Shown piece by piece: positions 41,701-52,717 of a stretch of DNA of 64,000 nt. The position numbers and the translations under genes were made by a program. Source of the stretch: Pholiota molesta (Eukaryota; Basidiomycota; Agaricomycetes; Agaricales; Strophariaceae); assembly GCA_014925825.1 (NCBI GenBank), contig JACGCK010000006.1, positions 186,001 through 250,000 of the forward strand, in the 5' to 3' direction. Position 1 is the stretch's first letter. The number at the start of each line of letters is the position of its first letter. Below the pieces are notes generated by a model. It saw nothing but the letters and a program-made list of their open reading frames with translations. It was not told where the DNA came from and did not search any database.

Positions 41701-43633
41701 CAATGACTCTTATAGTCATTCAAACAACGATCTAATATTATCTCAAGGTCATTGTTAACGAAGAAAATGCTCATGACACGCATGAGTTCTTGACAAAACG
41801 GTTGTCTGCTATCAAGAATCAGCGAAGCACAGGCGAGTTGGAGGATCTGGCACTCATCATTGGTATCTATCTTCCGAGCTCCGTGCCACCTTTTATTTTT
41901 GTTGATTATACCACAGATGGCAAGAGCCTTGGCTTTGCTCTTGAAAAAGAGCTTTCGAAGATATTTTTGGAGCTCGCCATCATGTGCAAGGCAGTAATCT
42001 GTTGTGAGTCTTGTTGTTGCATCATGGTACTGGGGTGGCATTAATTGATCTTATTAGGTCGAGTATCTCCGTTGCAAAAGGCTTTGGTCGTCAAGCTGGT
42101 TAAGAAAAACCAAAAGGCCATTCTTCTTGCGATAGGTGATGGCGCGAATGATGTTAGCATGATCCAGGCTGCGCATGTCGGTGTCGGAATATCAGGAGTC
42201 GAGGTATGTATACACGGATCTCGCCATTTGGATGGTGACTAACAAAAGATAGGGTCTGCAAGCTGCGCGTTCTGCAGATGTGGCCATTTCTCAATTTCGT
42301 TTCCTCAAGAAACTTTTACTCGTTCATGGATCTTGGAGCTATCGCAGACTCTCAAAGCTCATTTTATGTTGGTGAAATCTAACATGACCATCTATAAATT
42401 CTAATTTATTGTCGCAGATTCCTTTTACAAGAATATGTATTATATATGACACAGTTCTGGGTATGTGGACATCTAAGTTCTAAAGATTGCCTTTTCTGAT
42501 ATGATTATGTTTATAGTATTCTTTCTTCAACAATTTCTCCGGACAAATTGCCTACGAATCTTGGACGCTCACTCTTTACAATGTCCTTTTCACTGTTCTC
42601 CCTCCACTTGTTATCGGCATTTTCGATCAGTTTGTATCGGCCAGATTTTTGGATCGATACCCACAACTGTACATCCTCGGCCAGAAAAATGCGTTTTTCA
42701 GCAAGACTTCATTTTGGTTATGGGTTGGCAACGCATTGTATCACAGCGTCGTAAGTTCCTATAACTAAATATGCAACCTGATATAAACTTTTCCCCTCAG
42801 CTCCTGTACGGCTTTTCCGTCATCCTTTTCTGGGGCGATCTGAAACAGGCTGATGGCCTGGATTCTGGGCATTGGTTCTGGGGAACAACGCTCTATCTTG
42901 CTGTACTCCTCACGGTTTTGGGGAAAGCTGCGCTCATTTCGGAGTCCGTATCGCACTCTTTTTCATCAATGCCAACGGTATGCTGACTATTCTCGCGCAG
43001 TCTCTGGACCAAATACACTGTTGCTGGTAAATTCATTCATCGACTGATGTCATATATGGTTCTGATCTGATTGACTTTGTTTCAGCGATTCCCGGCTCCT
43101 TCGTATTCACCATGCTATTTCTACCTTTTTACGCTGTCGTTGCACCCGCTATCGGATTTTCTACCGAATATCAGGGCATTGTCCCCCGTATATGGACGAA
43201 CAGTGTCTTTTACTTCGTTCTGCTTTTTATTCCAGTGTTCTGTCTTGTTCGCGACTTCGCTTGGAAATAGTGAGTACTCATTCATTATCTTCGAAGTATT
43301 GACTGACATCCTGTCGTCTAGCTATCGACGAACATACATGCCATCCTCTTATCATATCGTTCAGGAACTGCAGAAGTACAACATCCCCGATTATAGACCA
43401 CGGCAAGAACAGTGCGTGTATTTGTTATTACCACCACGTTTGCGCAGCTGCTAATTATACATCTACATCATAGGTTCCAGAAAGCCATCAAGAAAGTTCG
43501 TGCTACACAACGCATGCGCAGAAATCGTGGCTTCGCTTTCAGTCAGACAGAAAATGCAGGAAAACAAGATCAAGCCAAGCTTATCAGAGCTTATGACACT
43601 TCAAAAACGAGTGCGCGACCCTCTGGTTACTAG
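38714..43633 (+). CDS. drs2: P4-type phospholipid-translocating ATPase (Drs2-like flippase)
   Basis: Moves aminophospholipids from the outer to the cytosolic leaflet of Golgi/endosome membranes, with a Cdc50 partner. ATG 38714 gives [20 protein letters not shown]. Landmarks in order: [60 protein letters not shown], the actuator sequence [13 protein letters not shown] (with a break, below), [20 protein letters not shown] (P4 PISL motif), phosphorylation site [15 protein letters not shown] near 40600-40640, YKGADTVI-type nucleotide-binding [34 protein letters not shown] and [21 protein letters not shown]-terminal helices and the [20 protein letters not shown] tail end at 43633. About fifteen introns. 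The frame breaks at 39715-39716 (TT for TTT) and probably near 38995; each looks like one lost base. Confidence 0.93.
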
Positions 43634-43721
43634 AGTGGACACTATGACGCGGGACACTGTATTTATACTGCATGCAGATTATCTTATTTTCGTAGTCATT
43701 TGTAAATCTTCAAGTAATTCA

Positions 43722-44246
43722 TCACATAAGTAAGGAACCATTTGCAGACGACGAACTACTTCTGTGCGGTGGGGTCAAGGTTTTCCAGTCGGCAATAAGT
43801 TTTAAGAATGCAGGTGGAATAGTGCACAGCCTCAACATGCTCGAAATCAAAGATGGACTGCTGTCTGAGATTTGATGCATGGACCAAGTGAGAAGTTGTA
43901 TTGCTGTCCCAAGTTGTTCTGTAGTCGGAGGTCCGGTAGCTACTGTAGTTGAGTTGGATGATGTGTCCGGTTGACATGTGTCCGGACCCCGTCTTGCCAT
44001 CTCGCAGGCTTTCATAGACGGGGCCGGAACGAGGCCTAGGAGGGGCGAGCGGATTTCCAGACGTATCTCGAGGAGGGGAACAAGAGGATAATGGCCTTTG
44101 GGCTTGGCACTATTGTTTCCTTGGTTATTGTGAGCGTGCTCAAAGGCGTGGTGCCGGCTGCTACCGTAATTATAAACGACTTGACAACAGTGATCAGACA
44201 AAGTCAAAGCTGTCTTCACTCCGTTATATAACTCTCCAAGGTCCAT
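43722..44246 (-). CDS. Doubtful single-exon open frame
   Basis: A 174-codon minus-strand frame (MDLGELYNGVKTALTLSDHC to SSSSANGSLLM) between the flippase stop and the NoxR start. It has no recognisable domain, signal peptide or membrane segment, and it occupies what should be the NoxR promoter. It could be a lineage-specific gene or chance. Listed because its length exceeds the usual noise here. Confidence 0.2.
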   Translation of the reverse strand: MDLGELYNGVKTALTLSDHCCQVVYNYGSSRHHAFEHAHNNQGNNSAKPKGHYPLVPLLEIRLEIRSPLLGLVPAPSMKACEMARRGPDTCQPDTSSNSTTVATGPPTTEQLGTAIQLLTWSMHQISDSSPSLISSMLRLCTIPPAFLKLIADWKTLTPPHRSSSSSANGSLLM

Positions 44247-44281
44247 ATCCGTTTCCTTTCGCCCGGCCCATCTGAGACTGC

Positions 44282-44345
44282 GTCTCTTTCCCTTCTTTTC
44301 TTCTTCTTCTTCTTCGACTTTCTTCTTATTTTTACCTTCTCTCTA
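44282..44345 (+). promoter_or_regulatory. Pyrimidine-rich core promoter tract of NoxR
   Basis: A 64-bp nearly pure C/T stretch including TTCTTCTTCTTCTTC, ending 27 bp before the ATG at 44373. CT tracts just upstream of the transcription start are common in fungal genes without a TATA box; none is seen here. Confidence 0.5.
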
Positions 44346-44372
44346 ATCCTTACAGCGTCAGGAACGCCTGTC

Positions 44373-46488
44373 ATGTCTCTCAAAGCAGAACTCGAAACCT
44401 GGGCCGCTGCGTTGAAAGCTTACGATGAGGAGGACTTCGAGAAGGCTTTGGATCTCTTCTCGGTGCGTCATCAGTACTTCCTATATCTCTGCGCGCTAAT
44501 CTCTTGTGATATCCAGCGGATTGCAGATTCATCTAAGATCCTCACGAACATGGGTCTGATCTATGCGACCCTTGGAGAACATGAAGCTGCTGTGGAAAAG
44601 TTCATGGAGGCGACCAGTTTAGATCAATACCTAGCCGTTGCGTGAGTATATACCTTGGATCACTGGCGATCCTGCCATATCCCTTCCCTCTTAATTTTAC
44701 TGTATATTAATGTCATTTGCACCCCTTAGGTATTTCCAGTGTGGGGTCTCTAATTTCTTGCTTGCGCGCTATGACTTAGCGGCAAAAGATTTTGAGGAGG
44801 CGCTCTTGTATTTGAGGGGGAATCAAGCCATGTACGATCCATGAATCCTGGATGTCGATGTTCTTACTTATCATTGTCGCAGCAACTATGAACAACTGGG
44901 TCTGAAGTTCCGCCTGTTCTCTGCCGAAGTTTTGTTCAACAAAGGCCTTTCCCAAATCTATATGGGACGTACGCAGGAAGGCTTAGCAGACATGCAAGAA
45001 GCGAAGGGAGACAAGGCTACAGATGAGCATAATGTCATTGATGATGCCATCCAAGACCGCGGAGAAGGTTATACTGTGTTCAGCATTGTGAGCACTTATT
45101 TAATTTCTTACTCATAGGAGTCAGCATTAATACGCAGACAGCCTGTCGGGGTTCTATATCGTCCATCAGAGAAGAAACTGAAGAACTCAGTAACCCGAGA
45201 TTATATGGGGAAAGCTGTAAGCAAATTTGCAAATTCAACAGTTATATATGTTTACCCTTTTCCTTTAGAAACTTGTTGCAGCCAGTGATTCTAACGACAT
45301 CACTACTGAATTCACTGGTGTCTCCCGATTGAAGCAAGGAATTTCGCCCGCAGGGGTCTTTGTGGATCGTCCAGATTTTGATACTCCCTCCATTGGACTT
45401 CTTCGCAGTGCAACAGTTCCACCAGTCATGCCTGCTTTGCGTACGAAATATATTCATCATTTCTAAAGATGATTGGAAACTTACCTTATTGTGTCTATAG
45501 AACTTGCAGACGGTCCGAAATCAGCTGGTGTTGAACGGTCCAAGACGACACCCACTATTACTGCGCCAATGAGCGCTCGTGAGCCTGGCAACAGCAGACT
45601 CGCACTGCCCACTACTTCCCCAAATGTTGGCGTTGCTAGGAGTAACACTCAGATAACACCCGCTCGTCCTTCCCCCAACGCATCTATTGGTGGCCCAGTT
45701 CGTGGACTGAGTGTTAGGAAACCTGGAACATCGCCTGGCAACCCAAATCCGCCAGCGGTCCCTGCCAAAGGTGAGAGCATCAATTTACTCCGAGATTTTT
45801 TCAAATATTGAACGGAAAAAGAATCCCGCCTGACAGAATTTTATGATGACTATCTGGATTCATACAATGGAGAGGATGTCCACCAGTCCCAGTGCCAGCT
45901 TCTGATAGAGTGGGCGCTTGGGCTCGATCAAACGCAAACCCCAACTATCCACCCACAGGTGTAGCGCGCTCTGGTTCACGTAGTGCTCCAAATAGTCAAT
46001 ATGCTCCAAGTTCATATGGTGGCATAGTCAGCGGTGGCGGAGGTGGATCTCTGAGGCGAAAAGTGACCAGGCGGACCACCGGCCGCGCTCCAAGCCGTAT
46101 TCAGAGCACTTATGAAGAAGAAGAGGAAGGATACGTTAGTGGCGAGTATGAGGACGGCCCTTATGAACTAACACTTATTCGGGTCAAAGTGAGTCAATTC
46201 ATTTGCTAAAACAAGTAAATTTTTCTAACTTGTTCAAAGCTTCATTACCAAGATGAAATCCGTGGCATGACCTTGGCTCCGGACACGCCATTTGCAGAGT
46301 TTATGGAGAAAATCACTGCTAAATTCCAGAAGGAAATCAATGGCCTTGGCTTGCGATTCAAGGACGAAGATGGCGGGAAGGTGACCCTTCGCGACGATTC
46401 AGACTATGAGCTTGCTATAGAAACGGCGCGCGAGAGCTCTAAGGGTAAATCGGAAGGCAAACTAGAGATTTGGTGTCAAGACCTTTAG
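44373..46488 (+). CDS. noxR: NoxR, p67phox-like regulator of NADPH oxidases
   Basis: Activates the fungal NADPH oxidases together with Rac; required for polarised growth and differentiation. ATG 44373 gives MSLKAELETWAAALKAYDEE, start of four TPR motifs: SKILTNMGLIYATLGEHEAA, EKFMEATSLDQYLAVAYFQC, LLARYDLAAKDFEEALLYLR and VLFNKGLSQIYMGRTQEGLA. Then PVGVLYRPSEKKLKN, in the position of the activation region, and a long Pro/Ser-rich linker (RPSPNASIGGPVRGLSVRKP). The C-terminus is a PB1 domain: LTLIRVKLHYQDEIRGMTLA, FQKEINGLGLRFKDEDGGKV and TLRDDSDYELAIETARE, the acidic OPCA-like stretch, stop 46486-46488. As in other fungi no SH3 domain is seen between linker and PB1. About eight introns. Domain order is diagnostic. 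Confidence 0.92.
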
Positions 46489-46819
46489 ATTTGCTTCCAG
46501 TTCCATTCATGCATACTATCCTGTATCATTCATTGTCGGTACTCGGGGAAATTTCCTTTCGTTCATCTAATCTATCTATCGTGGCATAGCTCACTAGCTT
46601 GTACTCCTACTTTTTTTTGTTATATCTGTACCATTTTTTTTTAGGAAATATTTGTATGTAGCTGCATAAATAATGGATGGGCACAAGGGGCCTGGAGCAC
46701 ACCCATTCCCATATACTTACTTGTATGACTAAGCAATCAGCTCGCAACCTTTTTTCTTGAAGTTGGTTTGTATAACCCGTCATACCGTTTCTTCTAGCCT
46801 TCCTTGTCTTTCTCTTATT
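46489..46819. other. Intergenic region, NoxR 3' end to PINX1-like promoter
   Basis: 331 bp with poly-T tracts near 46610-46642; presumably NoxR 3'UTR and the next promoter. No gene recognised. Confidence 0.5.
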
Positions 46820-48139
46820 ATGGGTCTCTCCGGTCGAAAGGTGAAGCAGCGCATTTCTGCGGATCCCCGAAATTTGGGATGGGCTGACGGTGCGTTTTGG
46901 CTTTTTACACAGACTTTCGTTTACTCATACTGTGATCTTCTACCAAGATGCTGCTAGATTTGGTTCGAACTACCTTTCGAAATTTGGATGGGATGCCTCG
47001 AAAGGTCTGGGGGCGAGCGGCGACGGCATGAAATCCCACATCAAGGTCTCGCACAAGCTCGACATGCTAGGTATTGGCGCCGCACAAACCAAAGACCCCA
47101 ATGGCATTGCCTGGAAACAAAACCGGGACTTTGAAAACCTGTTGCAACGCCTTAACGAGAAGCTGGAAGTGGAGCAGAAGCCCGCCGCAGACAAGACAGA
47201 GGAAAGCACCGCAGAGAACAATGTGGACTCTGAAAACGGAGAAAGAAGAAGAAAAAGCGGAAACATAAGGAGACAGAGGAAGAGGATGGGTCTGAGAGGA
47301 AGAAGAAAAAGAAGCACGGAAAGGATAAGAAGGAAGGAGGTGAGGAGGAACCAGGCTCGAAAGCTGAAGCGATGCAAGTGGATATGGAAACAAAAACTAC
47401 TGTCGAAGTGCAAAAGGTTGTGGCCCTTCCCCGCCACAGAGCGTATGTTTTTTTATTTTGACTTCGTGTCGCCATACAATTTAATAATCATTTATATAGT
47501 CATCGGGCTCGCCTAATAGCAGCCAAAAATATTGCATCGAAATCAGCTGCGCATATATCAGAGATTCTGGGTGTTGCTCCAAGTCCTCAGGCTGAGGTGA
47601 ACTCGGTAGAAGTGCCAGGGAAACTCACAGCTGTTACCGAGACCGACGCGCTCGGCATGGACAAGCTCACCACTTCCACCAAAAGCTTGGCGGACTACTT
47701 CAAGGAAAAGCTGAACGCACGCATGGGCAACAGTTCCGGGACGTCTAATCCAACCGCGGCTCGTGCTGATGCTGACGACGCCTACGACACACCTCGAGGA
47801 GGTATTGGTGCCTCGCGTATGCACCTGGAAATTCAGTCAGAAACAAAGATCGAGGAAGAAACACAGAGGGTCGGACTCTCGAAGTTTTCTTCACTCATGT
47901 CTTCATCCTTCCTTGCTGCGACTTCCTCTATCTCGTATGTCCCACAGGATGAAGAGCCATTGGATAAGATTGAGGGCGTAGCTGATATTTCCGACGTTGA
48001 TTCTGGGGCTGAGACGAAGGGGAAGTCCAAGAAAGAGAAGAAGAGAAAGGAAAAGAAGATGAGCGAAGGCACATCAGAAAATGAGGACGACCAAGTAGAA
48101 CGAAAGGAGAAGAAAAGCAAAAAAGACAAGAAGGGGTAG
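46820..48139 (+). CDS. PINX1/Gno1-like G-patch nucleolar protein (may extend to 48409)
   Basis: Nucleolar G-patch protein expected to activate a DEAH helicase (Prp43) in rRNA processing. ATG 46820 gives MGLSGRKVKQRISADPRNLG, splicing at WAD|DAARFGSNYLSKFGWDA and SKGLGASGDGMKSHIKVSHK, the G-patch with PINX1-type N-terminus; then LGIGAAQTKDPNGIAWKQNR. The middle is Lys/Glu-rich. At the AAA run 47242-47244 the frame changes, and one extra A restores a long Lys/Glu frame through EPGSKAEAMQVDMETKTTVE into the last exons (RLIAAKNIASKSAAHISEIL, MDKLTTSTKSLADYFKEKLN). The frame hits TAG at 48137-48139 but stays open for 89 more Lys/Glu-rich codons to a second stop at 48407-48409. Either the tail is truncated here or the TAG is an error. 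Confidence 0.85.
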
Positions 48140-48569
48140 GGAAAGGCAATAGAGGGAATTGAAGAGGAGGTAGACGTAGATGCAAGGGAAGACGAGAAGA
48201 AGGGACGGAAGAAGGAAAAGAATGAGAAAAAGAAAAAAGCAGTCGAAGCGGCACCCAAGGCGGAGGCCACAGAGGACAACGTTGAAGAGTCGTCACGCAA
48301 GAAAGAAAAAAAGAAACATAAACTTGAAAAATCGGATGCCATGTCAGCTGAACTTGAAGATAGTGGTAAATCGAAGAAGGAAAAGAAAAGGCATCGGACG
48401 GACTCGTAGATTAGACGCATCACACTTCGCATATCTCAAGGAGTAAGTAGGATACCTGCATAGATTATTTTGGCTGACCGATTTCTTGACACCAAGTGAG
48501 CTATGAAATTTGTCAGATAGAATTATACATATATCCAACGACGTTTATATGATCTGAAATACAATACAA

Positions 48570-50152
48570 TTACTCTACAATTAATCCGTTAGTCTTGACA
48601 TTGATGAGGCTGTCATCGAAGGGGGTGTTATATTTCCTCAAGACATTTAGGACTTCCGGTATCACGTCCTTGTCGACATCTTTCCCCCAAAGGATATCCA
48701 GATGTTCGTATGTGTGCAACGCTTTCGCGGTTGTATGCTGCGGAAGCTGCGCAAGCATAGTCTCGATGTGCACCAGACTGTCGCAGTCTCCGTAGAGAAG
48801 GAAGATGGGTGTGACAATGTTACGCGTTGGGAAACGCGCTGGCCTGTATGAGCTGACACTAGTCCTAACGACGGGTGATAACACATCGTCGTCATACATC
48901 TGAAATGCTGCGTTGCGCATGATCTGGAACCAGTGCACGACCGATTTCACAGAGGCAAAGGAATATAAATGCGCGTAGGCGGCAACCTTCTGTTCATCGC
49001 TGATGTTCTTGCTTTGCCAATTGAAGAGCCACATAAGCGAAGAGTCGATCACGCTGGCGAAGATGGGAGGATATAGAATGGATTGCCACATCGTGGCGGA
49101 GGATAGGATAGATTTGCGGCCGAAGAAGAGGAAAAGAAGAGTGGGACTGATTGCAGGTGAGTCTTTAACTCATACACGGGAAGATAACACTCACGAAGCC
49201 TTCATTAGACCATCGACGATTGGGGCGGAAAGCCCGGGCGGACTCATTGCGGGGGCTAGCGCAATGAATATGTTGACTTTATCATTGAGGCGTGGGTGTA
49301 TGCTGAGTGCGGCGAATGCTTGCGCCGTTCCTTGACTGAAGCCGATGTAGCTTAACTTCTCTGCCTTGGTAACATCGAGAATATGATTTATGGAGTCCGG
49401 AATATCGTGCCACGCGAAATCATCCATGCTACACAGAAAGGTCATTGTAGCACACAGGGTAATAGTGAATCTACTTACCTGTAGTCCCAGAATTTGGTAG
49501 AATTTGGTCCATGGTGAATGGATTTCTTTGAGTACTTATTTCCCCTACGCCAAAGAAACATCAATGGGGATTTCGGCAGTTAGAGCTCATGGAGATATAC
49601 ATACCTATTATTTCCTAGCCAGACGTCATAACCTTGTTCCACCAGAACAAACGGTAGAGAACGACGGGCGTCGGTTAAACATACCCAGACTTCGCTGTTC
49701 ATCAGAAGTCCATGATGAAGATACACGACCGGCTTCCCAGTGCTATGCCCTGGGTGTGCCTTCTTCTCGCCCATCCTGGACGGCAATCGGTGCAGACCAA
49801 GGAGGTAGCCGTCCTTGGTCAGGACAACGTGCTCCTCATGAGTGTAGCCATATATGCTGCACAGCTCACCAAAATCTCGGGCGCCGAGGATGCGTTCAGC
49901 TGTCTTTTTCTCTTCGGAACGATACTCGGGGGATGGGGAGAAATATTTAAATAGAGCGCGAGAACGGCGGTAGCACCAGTTTATCACTGGCTTGGGCAGG
50001 AAGAGGATCACAACGTGCAGAAAAGACTCGAGAGCGAGGAAGGCGAAGCCAAAGATGAGGGCGACGTAGTCTCGAAAGGAGAGGCGGCCGAGGAAGGGGA
50101 CGTGGGCCATGGCGGTAGGAGGGAATGCGAGGGAGCTTGTGATTTGCGCCAC
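48570..50152 (-). CDS. Acidic-lipase family alpha/beta hydrolase (steryl ester hydrolase-like)
   Basis: Resembles the Tgl1/Yeh steryl ester hydrolases, membrane-anchored lipases that release sterols from lipid droplets. The N-terminus has a hydrophobic anchor YVALIFGFAFLALESFLHVV followed by the AB-hydrolase-associated region DFGELCSIYGYTHEEHVVLT and KDGYLLGLHRLPS. Then VVYLHHGLLMNSEVWVCLTD (oxyanion HG), YDVWLGNNRGNKYS, FAWHDIPDSINHILDVT and the nucleophile elbow LSYIGFSQGTAQAFAAL (near 49310-49355). The last exon has TPIFLLYGDCDSLVHIETML (Asp) and LHTYEHLDILWGKDV (His), stop 48570. Either Met at 50152 or Met at 50110 (MAHVPFLGRLSF) may be the start; the second gives a more typical N-terminus. 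Only about 50-95 bp separate it from the divergent gene at 50204. Confidence 0.87.
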
Positions 50153-50203
50153 ATACTAAACCCTGGCATCGGGTTAGGGCCCCGCAGCTTGCTTCCAACC
50201 ACC

Positions 50204-51648
50204 ATGTCCCGGTCTTTCTCTCGCCGCCTGCTCCTCATTCTCCTTGCATGTGCCTCTGTACACTTTATCAAGCAATATTTCCTCCTTTTCCGTATTTCTT
50301 CTCCGCATCCACCGCTCAAGGACATAGTCGACGCAGTTCTGGATGACGAAATCTCAAAATTTCTGCACTCTGTCGGATCTTCTCCTGCACGAACGTCTAT
50401 GGAAAGTGCTAGGAAGAAAATTTTGCAATCCGCTTTGTTGTGCTCTACCAAGAAAGGAACCTGGAAATTGGGCGCTAACTTCAAACAGACATGGCCCATT
50501 TTCGCACCTAATAAGCACTGCCCAGGCACTTATTCCAGTATTCGGTCTACTGGCAGCACAGCATCTTCAGACATCTGTGAATACCTTTCTGGAAAGAGAA
50601 TCTTGTTCGTGGGCCCAGAGACAACTTTCTATCTTCACTCGCTCTGGCTGGCCTCTCTGGAAACTTATGAACACCGCTCGCTGACCTGCCTTGGTCGAAA
50701 CTTCTGCACATTCCACAATATCTGTCGTCGGCCCGCTGTCGAGGGCGAGATTGTGCTGGAGGAATTATTGAATAGAAAGAAGAAGATGCCGAGCCAAAAT
50801 ATGCTCTTGGCTACTAATTCTTCGATACTTCAATATGCTCTTTCTGCGACACTGCATGTTTCAAATGACCAACGAGATGAAGCTTATACGGAACCTGTGG
50901 TCAATCAACAAACTGGTATACGTGTCGAAAACACCTATTGGCTTAGACGCGCACGTAAATCCGATATTATTGTTGTAAACCGTGGTCCTATTCCAGCGCC
51001 AGCAATGACCTACGCCTTTGCGGACGCGGTTACAGATAAATGGGCGTTCGCTGCAAATCTATGTTCACAGAGCAAATATCTCGGCACAGATGACTGCGGA
51101 AAGTCTCTAGAATCTCGCTTGGTCAATGCTGCTTTACATGTTACTGTCAATCAATTCATGCCAACAGTTTTACAGTCATTGGAAGCTATTAGTCAAGACC
51201 CCGACATTGCAAGATTATCTCTGATTTGGCATAGCAGTTGGTACATACAACCATCGTGTGCTATGGCAGGTCTGCCTTCCTCTGTGCCGCTCCTTCGGGA
51301 AACATGGTCCAACAACGCCTCAATGGTAGATCCTTGGTCATTTTACTACAACAGTCAAGGTGAGCGTTTAAAATCATTTACAACGCAATACTGACCAGTG
51401 AGTATTTAGTATATATGCATGATCGTATTTTACTCCACATTTTACCGTTCTTCAACTTCACATACATCCCTCTGACTATGCCAGCGTATGTGAAGCCGAC
51501 ATCTGCACGATTTCGATTTCCCGAGGAACCTGAAGCGTCTTCATTAAGCCAAGCAAAGGATTGTTTAAGGCATCCATGGCCAACCTTTGGTGTTGACACC
51601 CTAGAAGAAGTTTTTTTCAACGCTTTGGGGAAAGTTTTACATCTTTGA
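50204..51648 (+). CDS. Type II membrane protein, distant PC-esterase-like
   Basis: ATG 50204 opens MSRSFSRRLLLILLACASVH, a basic start and one hydrophobic helix: a likely Golgi signal anchor. A long exon to about 51359 encodes a Cys-containing luminal domain with KHCPGTYSSIRSTGST, SGKRILFVGPETTFYLHSLW, CTFHNICRR and IIVVNRGPIPAPAMTYAFAD. A short intron (phase 1) joins NSQ to VYMHDRILLHILPFFNFTYI, ending DCLRHPWPTFGVDTLEEVFF and stop 51646-51648. The order (anchor, KRILFVG near the start, D-x-x-H near the end) recalls the PC-esterase/TBL acetyltransferase family, but the usual GDS is GPE here. If the relationship is real, activity may be lost or altered. Function is unproven. Confidence 0.7.
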
Positions 51649-51696
51649 AAAGTTTTATGTACTTGCCCTTTTCCAGGTCAGCAGAGGTTTAGAAAG

Positions 51697-52580
51697 CTAT
51701 CTCTTTTTCTTGTGTTTATTTGAATTTCGCTTATTGGACAGAGTTGTAACGTCTCTAGTTCTCTCCTTTATAAACCCTCCTTTGTTCAACGCCTCCTTCG
51801 CGACACTTGATATCATCTTCCATCTATCCGATCCCAAGGGCACACCTCCATACCATCTCGACACAACCACCATCACATTCTCACACTCAAGAACGTCCAA
51901 CAAGCGCGAAAGACGTTCTCCGCTGCCTCTTTCACCCCCGTCATGCTGTCCAATTATTTTATTCGACGTGCTGGTACGGTCAGGGATAACCCGATAGGCG
52001 TACATGCAATGCGTAGCTCGCTTCAAGGCTGGAAGGGAGGTGAGATGACTGACGAAGTCGGACACGTCTGAGGGATTAGGCAGAGTGGATGCATGTGCTA
52101 AGAACACCGATTTCCGCTCTCTAAGCCGGTCCGAAGAGAATATCGGATACTTCCATCCATTGGTATCTACATATATAATAGCAAAAAGAATGGAAGTCTG
52201 ATTCAGTTCAGTTTGTTGGTGATCTAAGAAAAGGAGACGTACCACCCACTTCCAATTCATTACCGTTCTTCCCAGGTGGCGTCGAGGCGGCGCAACATGC
52301 AGAGGATGTCAAATGGCGCCGACCATGGCGATGCAGCGCAGAACAAGCATGGGCTACCTGCCTAATATTCGCAGATACGGATAGATACCGCATGTCCGCC
52401 AGACTCCAGACCAATTGGTGACCCCTTGTATGACAATAGAATATCACTCAAGAGGTATTTGCCAGCACTGAGGGATAGAGTACCATGTGTAGCGTCTGAA
52501 AGAGGTATGTGTCTAAGAAAAGACAGCGAGGAGCACGTTGGTCGAAGCGCTGGCGGCGCAGCCGCGCCGAATGCCGACAA
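51697..52580 (-). CDS. IMPACT (UPF0029/YigZ) domain protein
   Basis: The 3' exon, from about 52165 down to the stop at 51697, encodes an IMPACT N-terminal-type domain: TNGWKYPIFSSDRLRERKSV, FLAHASTLPNPSDVSDFVSH, ATHCMYAYRVIPDR, GSGERLSRLLDVLECENVMV and the family signature VVVSRWYGGVPLGSDRWKMI, then a basic tail SNKRNSNKHKKKR. Such domains occur in Yih1/IMPACT, which regulates Gcn2, but I see no RWD domain, so a Yih1 role is not implied. Upstream an exon frame ending PPGKNGNELEVG splices in phase to the domain (donor GTACGT). Further 5' the gene model is unclear; an ATG at 52580 (MSAFGAAAPPALRP) is one possible start. It is divergent from the deaminase gene. Confidence 0.7.
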
Positions 52581-52717
52581 ATCATCATATGCCTCTCCTC
52601 GTCCGAGTCAAGATGGTCTCCGCCGATATTACAGCGTATAATGCAGCAAGTCTCACCCATGTCCCTGTTTCACCCTTTCACTGCCTTCTCTACCACACCT
52701 AACGCGAAAACACCACT

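Noticed and set aside
46965..46985. GGTTCGAACT resembling a tRNA T-loop
   Set aside because: It lies inside the G-patch coding exon and no cloverleaf can be drawn around it.
46970..48432. Long minus-strand frames rich in Phe, Ser and Leu opposite the PINX1-like gene
   Set aside because: They are the reverse complement of the Lys/Glu-rich coding region, which automatically yields Phe/Leu/Ser-rich frames.
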